Source: an uncultured Pelagibacteraceae bacterium (GTDB taxonomy: Bacteria; Pseudomonadota; Alphaproteobacteria; Pelagibacterales; Pelagibacteraceae). Taken from it: DNA of 64,000 nt. Location: the NCBI GenBank assembly GCA_902591045.1, contig CACIZC010000002.1, positions 1-64,000 of the forward strand, read 5' to 3'. The notes beneath the pieces are model-generated. The model was not told the origin of the DNA. It searched no databases and worked only from the letters and a program-made list of their open reading frames with translations. Of this stretch, positions 39,880-48,996 are shown piece by piece. A program made the position numbers and the translations under genes. How positions within the stretch are numbered: position 1 is the stretch's first letter; the number at the start of each line of letters is the position of its first letter.

Positions 39880-39908
39880 AAAAAAAGGGGGCAGCAAGTG
39901 CCCCCTTT
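39880..39908 (-). terminator. Hairpin plus U-tract between glpV-like and glpS-like genes
   Basis: Minus strand AAAGGGGGCA-CTTGC-TGCCCCCTTT (10 bp perfect) followed by TTTT. Confidence 0.85.
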
Positions 39909-39928
39909 AAATTTAGATTAACCTCTAT

Positions 39929-41644
39929 CTATTTCCAAGCTCTTGCGTATGGAATAGTTTTTCCTTGAGGTTTCTCATCTCGTTTAGCCTTAGGTGAACC
40001 TTTTTTATTCAACCAATAAGAAGCTTCTCTTGGTTTATTAAGTCTAGGTCCACATCCACCGTAAGCGTTACTACCTTTATCAGCAGCTTCCATACGTGAC
40101 ATAACTAAGTCCATCTCTTCTGCGAGACGATCCATAGCTTGTTGTGGAGTAAACGCACCTGAGTTTACATCTCCAATTTGTTGCCACCAGATTTGTGCAA
40201 GTTTCGGATAATCCGGAACGTTGATACCTGTTGGTGACCAAATATTTCTGTTGTTAGATCTATAGAACTCTACAAGTCCACCTAATGCATCAGCTCTTTC
40301 TGTGAAAGATTTATGATCGATAGAACTATCTCTAATGATAGTTAAACCAACGTGACTTTTCTTAAGATCAACTGTTTTTGATACAACGAATTGAGCGTAT
40401 AACCATGCAGCTTTTCTATTTTTAACTGGTGTAGACTTAAATAAAGTCCAAGATCCAGCATCTTGATATCCAAGCTTCATGCCTTCTTCCCAATAAGGTC
40501 CTTTTGGTGATGGACCCATTCTCCATAACGGCTTTCCGTCAGCATCAACAACTTTATTGTTAGGATTTTTTCCTACTAAAGAAGCCGTGAACGCTGTGTA
40601 CCAGAAAATTTGCTGAGCAACGTTTCCAGAAGATAAAGACGGTAGAGACTGATAGAAGTCCATAGCCGCAGCACCTGGAGGTGCATAGTTTCTTAACCAT
40701 TCATCCCATTTTCTAATTGCGTATACAGCAGCAGGACCATTAGCAGCTCCACCTCTTGTTACAGAAGCTCCAACCGGGTTACAAGAACCTTTTTCCATTC
40801 TTATTCCCCATTCGTCCACTGGTACTCCATTAGGTTTTCCAACATCACCTGCTCCAGCCATTGATAACCAAGCATCAGTCATTCTCCAACCTAAGTCAGG
40901 AGCTCTTTTGCCGTAGTCCATGTGACCATAAATTTGAACACCGTCTATTGTTTTCACATCTTCTGAGAAGTATTTAGCGATGTCTTCATAAGCAGACCAA
41001 TTTAAAGGAACACCTAAATCGTATCCGTATTTATCTTTAAAACCTTTTTTGATTTCAGGTCTGTCAAACCAATCTTTTCTAAACCAATAAAGGTTAGCAA
41101 ATTGTTGGTCAGGCATTTGATATAAGTCGCCATCTGGACCTGTAGTAAACTGCTTACCAATGAAATCATTTAGGTCCAAAGTCGGTAGAGTAACATCTTT
41201 ACCTTCTCCAGCCATCCATTTCGTTAGATTAACAGCTTGTTGCATTCTAGCGTGAGTACCAATCAAATCTGAGTCATTGATGTACGCATCGTAAATACTT
41301 ACGTTAGTTTGCATTTGTGTTTGAACAGCCATTACCACATCACCTTCGCCAAGCAATTGATGATTTACTTTAATTCCAGTAATTTCTTCAAAAGCCTTGG
41401 TTAAAACTTTAGACTCATACTCGTGAGTAGGAATAGTTTCAGATAATACTTTGATAGACATTCCCTTGAATGGCTTCGCAGCATCTTGGAACCATTTTAA
41501 TTCTTTAATTCTCTCTTTTTCAGAAAGAGTTGAAAGACTAAATTCCCCTTTCGCCCATTTGCTTATTGCGTCTGAATAAGCAGATGTCGAAACTAAAGTG
41601 AAAGCAACAGCAACAGCTATTATAGTTTTCAATGTTTTAAACAT
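39929..41644 (-). CDS. Glycerol-type ABC transporter substrate-binding protein (GlpV-like)
   Basis: 571 aa with signal peptide; SBP first in glycerol-type ABC locus next to glpK. Confidence 0.82.
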   Translation of the reverse strand: MFKTLKTIIAVAVAFTLVSTSAYSDAISKWAKGEFSLSTLSEKERIKELKWFQDAAKPFKGMSIKVLSETIPTHEYESKVLTKAFEEITGIKVNHQLLGEGDVVMAVQTQMQTNVSIYDAYINDSDLIGTHARMQQAVNLTKWMAGEGKDVTLPTLDLNDFIGKQFTTGPDGDLYQMPDQQFANLYWFRKDWFDRPEIKKGFKDKYGYDLGVPLNWSAYEDIAKYFSEDVKTIDGVQIYGHMDYGKRAPDLGWRMTDAWLSMAGAGDVGKPNGVPVDEWGIRMEKGSCNPVGASVTRGGAANGPAAVYAIRKWDEWLRNYAPPGAAAMDFYQSLPSLSSGNVAQQIFWYTAFTASLVGKNPNNKVVDADGKPLWRMGPSPKGPYWEEGMKLGYQDAGSWTLFKSTPVKNRKAAWLYAQFVVSKTVDLKKSHVGLTIIRDSSIDHKSFTERADALGGLVEFYRSNNRNIWSPTGINVPDYPKLAQIWWQQIGDVNSGAFTPQQAMDRLAEEMDLVMSRMEAADKGSNAYGGCGPRLNKPREASYWLNKKGSPKAKRDEKPQGKTIPYARAWK

Positions 41645-41731
41645 TAATCCTCCCTGTTGTTTGTTAATTATTTAATTGAAACAAAATACAATCAAGTTGT
41701 ACAGTTTTATTTAATACAACTGAGAAGTGAT

Positions 41732-43216
41732 TTAATTTATCAGTGCTCTTTTTATTGCTTTTGACCAGCCATTAAGAAGTGTTTTTCTTGATTTTTTGTT
41801 CATTTTGGGCGAAAATTTTTTATCCAAATTCCAATTTTTAGAAATATCTTTTAACGATTTATAAGCACCAATTTTAAGTCCAGCCATAAAAGCTGCGCCT
41901 AATGCGGTGGTTTCGTGTACTTTGGGCCTTAATACTTTTACATTTACTACGTCAGATAAAAATTGGGTAAACCAATTATTCATGACCATGCCTCCGTCAA
42001 CTTTTACTATTTTTGGCCTTAACCCATCATGTTTCATTGCTTCAAACAAATCGTAAGTTTGATAGGCAACAGACTCTATAGTAGATCTAACAATTTCTTT
42101 TGGACCGGTATCTCTAGTTAGTCCACTTAAAACTCCTCTGGCATTTTGATTCCAATAAGGCGCACCCATCCCAGTAAAAGCTGGGACTAAATATACATCT
42201 TTATTATCTTTAAGAGATCTTAAAATTTTTTCTGTTTCACTTGCTTTTTTAAAAAATTTCATACGGTCTCTTAACCATTGAACGCCTGCTCCTGCAATAA
42301 ATATAGATCCTTCCATTGCATATGTAGTTTTTCCGTTAATCCTATAAGCTATTGTTGTTAAGAGTCTATTTTTTGAATAAATTTTCTTACTACCAGTATT
42401 TAATAAAATAAAAGCCCCAGTACCATAAGTGCTCTTAAGTGATCCTGGATCAAAGCAGCATTGTCCTATTGATGCCGATTGTTGATCGCCTACAACACCA
42501 GTAATTGGTATGGACTTGCCAGTTATTGATGGATGTGTATTTCCAAAATCATCAGCACAATTTTTTACTTCTGGTAAAATATGTTTTTGTATTTTAAGAA
42601 TTTTTAGAATTGTATCATCCCATTTATTCGTTGTAATATTATAAATCATTGTTCTACTAGCATTAGTAGCATCAGTAGCGTGAACTTTGCCTTTTGTTAA
42701 ACGCCAAATCAAAAAGGTATCAATAGTACCAAAGAGTAATTGTTTATTTTGCATTAATTTTCTTGCTTTTGGAACGTTATCTAAAATCCATTTTATTTTA
42801 GTTCCAGAAAAATAGGAATCTATAGGAAGTCCAGTCTTGTTAAAAATAATAGTTTCTTTATTTTGTTTTTTTAATTTTTTACAAAATTCTGCTTGTCTTC
42901 GGTCTTGCCATACAATAGCTCTATAAACAGTTTTTCCAGTTTTTTTATCCCATAAAACTGTTGTCTCCCTTTGATTTGTAATTCCTATCGATAAAATATT
43001 TCCTTTTAATTTTTTAGCTTTTTTTATTACATCTTTTAAAGTTTTTTTTGTTGTGCTCCAAATTTCTTCAGGATTATGTTCCACCCATCCACTTTTTGGA
43101 AAATATTGTGTAAATTCTTTTTGAGAGGAATAAATAAGTTTTCCTTTTAGATTAAATAAAATTACTCTGCTTGATGTGGTTCCTTGATCAATTGAAATAA
43201 TAAAATTCTTTTTCAT
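41732..43216 (-). CDS. glpK: Glycerol kinase
   Basis: ISIDQGTTSSRVILF, VEHNPEEIW, GITNQRETTVLWDKKTG, VVGDQQSASIGQ, VDGGMVMNNWFTQFL. Confidence 0.95.
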   Translation of the reverse strand: MKKNFIISIDQGTTSSRVILFNLKGKLIYSSQKEFTQYFPKSGWVEHNPEEIWSTTKKTLKDVIKKAKKLKGNILSIGITNQRETTVLWDKKTGKTVYRAIVWQDRRQAEFCKKLKKQNKETIIFNKTGLPIDSYFSGTKIKWILDNVPKARKLMQNKQLLFGTIDTFLIWRLTKGKVHATDATNASRTMIYNITTNKWDDTILKILKIQKHILPEVKNCADDFGNTHPSITGKSIPITGVVGDQQSASIGQCCFDPGSLKSTYGTGAFILLNTGSKKIYSKNRLLTTIAYRINGKTTYAMEGSIFIAGAGVQWLRDRMKFFKKASETEKILRSLKDNKDVYLVPAFTGMGAPYWNQNARGVLSGLTRDTGPKEIVRSTIESVAYQTYDLFEAMKHDGLRPKIVKVDGGMVMNNWFTQFLSDVVNVKVLRPKVHETTALGAAFMAGLKIGAYKSLKDISKNWNLDKKFSPKMNKKSRKTLLNGWSKAIKRALIN

Positions 43217-43222
43217 TATTTA

Positions 43223-43813
43223 TTATTTTAAAATCTTATCCTTGGCTTTTTTATATTCTTTTTCTGTTAAAGCCCCAGATTTATATAGTTCATATAAATC
43301 TGTTAATTTTGTACTTATATCACTTTGATCTGGTTCTGGTGTGTTATTTTCTTTTTTTGATTTTTTTGAAATATAACCTTCTTTTTTAATTTTAGTTGTA
43401 TTTCCATAAAAACCTAATTCAGTTAATTTTTCTTTTATTTCACTTAAAGTCATGTCTGATCTAAATAACGCCTTTTTGCCACCAGGATTAATGCCATTCT
43501 GCCACTTAACTGTTTTTCTTAATGCAAATACTGAACATGGTTTTTTATAATATCGTTTACATTGTGTTAAGATTTCATGAGTTGGTACTGACCAACAGTT
43601 TGCTGCATTTCCTCCACACTCATACCAAAAAAGACGGTCTCCATCATTAGTTATTGCTGCCTTCATGATATTTTTTTTTTTTAGATATGTAGAAAACTGG
43701 TTCACACCCATATCGGTCATTTTTAATTCTCCCTTACCATATGATCCGGCATGTAAATTTGTAATGGTAAAACATGTTGTAAAAAAAAGTATTAGTATAA
43801 ATTTTCTAATCAT
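43223..43813 (-). CDS. Exported protein of unknown function with C-terminal SHOCT-like motif
   Basis: Signal peptide MIRKFILILFFTTCFTITNLHAG; C-terminus KLTDLYELYKSGALTEKEYKKAKDKIL. Confidence 0.7.
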   Translation of the reverse strand: MIRKFILILFFTTCFTITNLHAGSYGKGELKMTDMGVNQFSTYLKKKNIMKAAITNDGDRLFWYECGGNAANCWSVPTHEILTQCKRYYKKPCSVFALRKTVKWQNGINPGGKKALFRSDMTLSEIKEKLTELGFYGNTTKIKKEGYISKKSKKENNTPEPDQSDISTKLTDLYELYKSGALTEKEYKKAKDKILK

Positions 43814-44841
43814 TGAAAGTTTTTCCACTTTATATTCAATTTTTTATCCTCTAGTATAGCATCAATCATAGCAATCATTAAGGGAAGTTTTTTTTCATCA
43901 AAATCTTCTTTTACTTTATTTCCTATTTCAAAAATTAATTCAGCTCCTTCAACTGTAACATTTGGCATTTTTGTTTTCTTAGCTTCGGAAAAAACAATTC
44001 CCTCCCCTATTAATGATCCCATTTTACTGTTTCTTCCGCCGGCTGCACTTACATATAAATCTCCTAGACCAGCTAAACCTTTAACAGTTTCTTTTTTTCC
44101 TTTTAAAAATTCTGCAAAAACTTCCATTTCATAAACGGATTGTTTAACTAAGGCTGCGGAAGTATTTAAATACAAATTCCCCTGAGGTTTTGTTTTGTTT
44201 AGTCCTGAAGCGGCTCCAATAACCATAGAAAATATATTTTTAATAGCTGCGCAAACTTCAACTCCATTTATATCTGAAGATGTTGACACGTGATAATAAT
44301 CTGTCGACAACATTTTGCTTAAAGACTTAGCGGTATCTAAATTATTATTGGCAATCACAACGCCGCTGTGGACTCTGTTAGCTAATCCAGGTGCTAAACA
44401 TGGTCCTCCAACAGCAGATAAATTTATATTTTTAATTCCTTTTTCAGATAACAATCTTTCTAGTTTATTAACCAGAAGCTCATATTTTTTTTCATTTATA
44501 CTTAAGCCTTTGGTTAACATTAATAGGTTAGGTAAGTCTTTGTTTTTTGAAATTTTATTTAATTCTTCTGCAATCCAATTAATGCCTTTTGAACTAACCC
44601 CTATAACAATGAGATCTGGATTGGTTTTAAAAACTTCTTTAATAGACTCGTGTTTAAAAAATTTAATAGATTTAATTACTTCTAAATTAAGACCTGGATG
44701 AAAACGATTTTTGTTCAACTCTTCAACAGCCTGGTTTTCTAAATGTGTCCCAATAATACTTACGTCATGTTTGTTATCGACACACGGATAAGCAAAGGCT
44801 GTTCCCATTGCACCAGCTCCGATTATAATTATTTTTCCCAT
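43810..44841 (-). CDS. gpsA: NAD(P)-dependent glycerol-3-phosphate dehydrogenase
   Basis: IIGAGAMGTAFAYP, VGGPCLAPGLANR, EVCAAIKNIFSMVIGAASGL, GLAGLGDLYVSA. Confidence 0.9.
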   Translation of the reverse strand: MGKIIIIGAGAMGTAFAYPCVDNKHDVSIIGTHLENQAVEELNKNRFHPGLNLEVIKSIKFFKHESIKEVFKTNPDLIVIGVSSKGINWIAEELNKISKNKDLPNLLMLTKGLSINEKKYELLVNKLERLLSEKGIKNINLSAVGGPCLAPGLANRVHSGVVIANNNLDTAKSLSKMLSTDYYHVSTSSDINGVEVCAAIKNIFSMVIGAASGLNKTKPQGNLYLNTSAALVKQSVYEMEVFAEFLKGKKETVKGLAGLGDLYVSAAGGRNSKMGSLIGEGIVFSEAKKTKMPNVTVEGAELIFEIGNKVKEDFDEKKLPLMIAMIDAILEDKKLNIKWKNFQ

Positions 44842-44844
44842 AAT

Positions 44845-46260
44845 TTAATTTCTAAAAAATATTTTTCTAAATAAAACAAAAATTGAGAGTAATTCAACCT
44901 TGGCAATTATCATGAACAAAATAAGTGAAATTTTTGAAGTTGTAAATAAACTAGAAAAATCAATTTTTTCAACCCCATATATATTGGATATCGCTGTATT
45001 CGTTAAAGTTAATATGGATAATTTAAAGGAATTTTCAAAATTTAAAATATCTAGCAGCAAAATACTATTTAAAATAAAAAGGCTTAGGAAAAATAAAATA
45101 AAAATTAAAAATGACATTTTAATGTTTTCCATATTTATTTTTTTATTAGATAACATTAAATTTGTATTTACTATAACATTTGGTTTAACTAATTTATATG
45201 ATTCCATAACGAAAGCTTTTATCAATATATAAATCCGTAAAAATTTAATTCCAGAAGTTGTAGAAATTATGGAGCCACCAAATAATGTTAATACTAATAA
45301 ATATAAGCCAAAGTTTTCTGGAACGTTACCAATAGATATTCCAGAAGTACCTATGCTAGACAAAATATTTATACCTACCAAAAATATATTAAGATCATTG
45401 GTTAAATAAAAAAGTGAAGAAAAAACAAGAATTAAAGATAACAAATATAAGTCTTCCTTGTGGCTTTTAATATTGCCTCTATTAAAAATAATATTGTAAA
45501 AAAGATAAAAATTTAAAATAGATATTAGAAAAGCAAATATCATCATAATTTGCTTTAAATTTGTGTTTATTATTTTATCTAATGAATTTTCAGGTAAAAA
45601 ACCACCTGAAGAAATTATGGTCATAGCTAAATTAAAACTATCAAAAAGTCTTATATCAGAAACTAAAAATAAGAAGAAAATTGTTGCAGTTAAAAAAATA
45701 TAAATAAAAAAAGTTCTAATAGAAACTCTTATTAAATTTGGAGCTAAATTAATCTTAGTTTCCAAATTAAACGAAAAATCTACAAATTTAGAATTTATCT
45801 GTTTATTAGAAAAAATTAAAATTATAAAAATTAAAAAATAGAATCCACCTAACCACTGTGATGAAGATCTCCATAAAATCAAAGGTGAGTCTATACTATT
45901 TATATTATTTATTACGGAAAAACCTGTTCCGGTAAGTCCAGAAACAGATTCAAAAAAAGAATCCATTAGAGAAAAACCATAACCTCCAAAATAAAAAGGT
46001 ATGGCATAAAAAAAAGATATTGTTAAATAAACTAAAAGAACTAAAAAAATTTGTTCAAAAGCATTAATATTTTCTTTAAATTCTTTTCCTGATTTATAAA
46101 AATTAAAGCCAACTATTAAAGAAATGAAAAGTGTAATGACGTAAGATTTAATATTTCCTAAATCATTGAAATAAAAAGAGTAAAAGATATTTAATAAAGA
46201 TAAAAAGCTTACTGGGAAGCAGCTTATGCCTAAATAATATAAACAGGATTTTATTTGCAT
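44845..46260 (-). CDS. trkH: Trk-type potassium uptake protein, membrane subunit
   Basis: Poly-TM; SVSGLTGTGFSV, ISSGGFLPE, SSIGTSGISIG selectivity-filter repeats; paired with trkA. Confidence 0.88.
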   Translation of the reverse strand: MQIKSCLYYLGISCFPVSFLSLLNIFYSFYFNDLGNIKSYVITLFISLIVGFNFYKSGKEFKENINAFEQIFLVLLVYLTISFFYAIPFYFGGYGFSLMDSFFESVSGLTGTGFSVINNINSIDSPLILWRSSSQWLGGFYFLIFIILIFSNKQINSKFVDFSFNLETKINLAPNLIRVSIRTFFIYIFLTATIFFLFLVSDIRLFDSFNLAMTIISSGGFLPENSLDKIINTNLKQIMMIFAFLISILNFYLFYNIIFNRGNIKSHKEDLYLLSLILVFSSLFYLTNDLNIFLVGINILSSIGTSGISIGNVPENFGLYLLVLTLFGGSIISTTSGIKFLRIYILIKAFVMESYKLVKPNVIVNTNLMLSNKKINMENIKMSFLIFILFFLSLFILNSILLLDILNFENSFKLSILTLTNTAISNIYGVEKIDFSSLFTTSKISLILFMIIAKVELLSIFVLFRKIFFRN

Positions 46261-46261
46261 T

Positions 46262-47629
46262 TTATGATGAGGTTCTAAAAAGATTTTCCACTTCTTTTAA
46301 TTGCTCTCTCTTAGATAAAATTACAACTATATCATCTTTCTGTAGAACAACATTTGATTTGGGAATCATAACTTTACCTTTTCTAAATATTGCTCCAATT
46401 CTTACCTCATCTGGTAAATTAGAATCTTTAATAGCTTTGTTTGCCAATTCAGAAGTTTCGATAATTTTTGCTTCAAGAAATTCATATTGACCATCCATTA
46501 AAGAAAATACTGTGTCTATAGTTCCCATATGAACATGTTTCATAATCGTTGAGACAGTTGTCATCCTTGGATCTACCAAATCGTCAATTTTCAATGACTC
46601 CTGAAGCAAACTATAATTATGTTTATTAACAATAGCTATGGTTCTTTTTGAAGGTGAATATTTTTCAGCAAGAACGCATGCCATAACATTGTCCTCATCG
46701 TCATTTGTTATTGCAAAAACAGTTTCGATTTCCTCTATGTTTGCTTCTTTTAAAATTTTTTCATCTAAAGCGTCACCACAAATCACAATTGCAGATGATA
46801 GTTCGCTTGCTAAATGTTCTGCTCTTGCCTTGTTTTTTTCTATAATTTTAGTTCGTAAACCCTCGACATTTTCTAGAAGTTTAGCTAGATGTAATCCAAT
46901 ATTACCTCCTCCAATTATTAATATTTTTTTAGCTAATTTTTCATCGTGACCAAATACAGACAACAATTTATTAATTTGATCAGTGCTTACTACAACATAA
47001 ACTTTATCACCAATTTTCATTTGATCATTTTTTTTAAAAAATACAAATTTTTCTTTTCTCTCAGCGCCAAAAACATAAGCTTTGAATTCTGGAAATTTCT
47101 TAGTTAGATCTTTAAGGGGTACATTTGTTATTGGACAATTTTTTTCAATTAAAATTTCTAATAATTTAACTTTATCTTTTACAAAAGGTACGTTGTCTAA
47201 AGCTCCAGGTGCTTCCAATTTTCTGTATAGAGATTTAGCAACCTCTCTTTCAGGTGAAATTATCACGTCAATTGGAATATTTGATTTGCTATACAATTTA
47301 CTCCACTTACCCTCTAAAAAATCTTGTGATCTAATTCTGGCAATTTTTTTGGAAATATTAAATAAAGAACTTGCTAATTGACAAACAATCATATTGGTCT
47401 CATCATTTCTAGTAACTGCAATAATCATGTCTGTATCTTTGGCTCCTGCATTTTCAAGAACAGATGGTAAAGTGGCTCTGCCAACAATACCTTTTACGTC
47501 TTGAGTATCATTAATTTTCTTAATGTCCTCTGAAGATTGATCAATAACTGTTACAGAATGACCTTGTGCTTGCAATTGTTTACTTATTGAAAAGCCGACC
47601 TTGCCGGCACCACATATTATAATATTCAT
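46262..47629 (-). CDS. trkA: Trk system potassium uptake protein TrkA (two RCK domains)
   Basis: MNIIICGAGKVGFSISKQL and ILIIGGGNIGLHLAKLLE NAD-binding motifs. Confidence 0.93.
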   Translation of the reverse strand: MNIIICGAGKVGFSISKQLQAQGHSVTVIDQSSEDIKKINDTQDVKGIVGRATLPSVLENAGAKDTDMIIAVTRNDETNMIVCQLASSLFNISKKIARIRSQDFLEGKWSKLYSKSNIPIDVIISPEREVAKSLYRKLEAPGALDNVPFVKDKVKLLEILIEKNCPITNVPLKDLTKKFPEFKAYVFGAERKEKFVFFKKNDQMKIGDKVYVVVSTDQINKLLSVFGHDEKLAKKILIIGGGNIGLHLAKLLENVEGLRTKIIEKNKARAEHLASELSSAIVICGDALDEKILKEANIEEIETVFAITNDDEDNVMACVLAEKYSPSKRTIAIVNKHNYSLLQESLKIDDLVDPRMTTVSTIMKHVHMGTIDTVFSLMDGQYEFLEAKIIETSELANKAIKDSNLPDEVRIGAIFRKGKVMIPKSNVVLQKDDIVVILSKREQLKEVENLFRTSS

Positions 47630-47631
47630 GA

Positions 47632-48996
47632 TTAATTAATGCCTTTTATTCCGAGAGATTTAAGTTTTCTGTGAAGTGCGGATCTTTCCATTCCTATAAA
47701 CTCAGCTGTCTTAGATATATTACCTTTGTTTTTTTTAAGCTGATTTAAAAGATAATTTTTTTCAAAATTTTCTCTAGCTTGTTTTAATGGAAAAGACATA
47801 GATATATTGGAATTCTCATTAAGCTGAGTTGAATTTTTGTTTAAAATTTCATGCAACAATCTACCTATATTTGATTTATTTTCGTTTTGAGACAAAATAG
47901 ATATTCTTTCAACAAGATTTCTAAGTTCCCTAACATTACCAGGCCATTCATAAGAGTATAAAAGATCGTCTTCAGTATTTATTTTTATTTCTGGCATGCC
48001 ATTAATATCTGAGATTTTTTTTTGAAAATAGTTAATTAGCAATGGAATATCATCTGTTCTTGAATTAAGTTTTGGTATTTCAATAGGGACAACGTTGAGT
48101 CTGTGATAAAGATCTTCTCTAAAATTTCCAATATTAACTTCATTTTTTAAATCTTTTGATGTTGAAGATATTATTCGTATATTTACAAAAACATCTTGTT
48201 TTCCATTTATTCTTTTAAATTTCTGGTCAATTAAAACTCTTAGAATTTTTGCCTGTGTATCTAAAGGAATTTCAGATACTTCGTCTATTAACAATGTTCC
48301 GTTGTTGGCTTTTTCTAAAAAACCGTAAGTAATTGTTCCATCGCTATTTTCTGATCCGAGTAGTTCTTGTTCATAATTGTCTTTTTGTAATAAAGCACCG
48401 TTTAAAACGATAAATGATTCTTTCGAACGTAGTGAATTCCTATGTATCTTTCTGGCAACTAGCTCTTTGCCTGATCCAGTCGGCCCAGAAATCAAAACTC
48501 TACTATCAGTTAATGATAGTTTTGTAATAAGTTTTTTTATTTTTATTAATTGGCTACTTTCACCAATTAAATCAAATGAATGAAATAATTTATTTTCTAG
48601 TTGAGTATTTTCTTTTTTAAGATTCGTGTTCTCTAGTGCACGATTTATAAAATTTAACAATTGATCTGTAGAAAAAGGTTTTTGAATAAATTCATAAGCA
48701 CCCAATTTAAGTGATTCAACGGCCATTTGTACATTTGCATGTCCGGAAATCATTATAACGGGAACTAAATCTGTTAAGCTTTTAATTTTTTTTAATATAT
48801 CAATTCCATCTTTATTATCACCCTTGTCGAGCTTAACGTCTACAACTGCAATATCAGGAAGTTTTTTTTCAATTTCAAATATAGCCTGATCATAGTTTGC
48901 GGCTTCTCTGACATTATATTTTTTCTCTTTTAAAATATTAGAAATTAAATTTCTAATATCAAAATTATCATCTATTACTAATACTTCAGTTTTCAT
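47632..48996 (-). CDS. ntrX: Sigma-54-type response regulator NtrX
   Basis: Receiver domain, Walker A SGPTGSGKELVARKIH, Fis-type HTH; directly downstream of ntrY. Confidence 0.9.
   Translation of the reverse strand: MKTEVLVIDDNFDIRNLISNILKEKKYNVREAANYDQAIFEIEKKLPDIAVVDVKLDKGDNKDGIDILKKIKSLTDLVPVIMISGHANVQMAVESLKLGAYEFIQKPFSTDQLLNFINRALENTNLKKENTQLENKLFHSFDLIGESSQLIKIKKLITKLSLTDSRVLISGPTGSGKELVARKIHRNSLRSKESFIVLNGALLQKDNYEQELLGSENSDGTITYGFLEKANNGTLLIDEVSEIPLDTQAKILRVLIDQKFKRINGKQDVFVNIRIISSTSKDLKNEVNIGNFREDLYHRLNVVPIEIPKLNSRTDDIPLLINYFQKKISDINGMPEIKINTEDDLLYSYEWPGNVRELRNLVERISILSQNENKSNIGRLLHEILNKNSTQLNENSNISMSFPLKQARENFEKNYLLNQLKKNKGNISKTAEFIGMERSALHRKLKSLGIKGIN

Noticed and set aside
39861-39897. 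Tracked N-terminal extension MLPPFFKTKFLF of the GlpS-like ATPase
   Set aside because: It reads through the terminator-like hairpin; the MSLELKN start matches the normal ATPase N-terminus.
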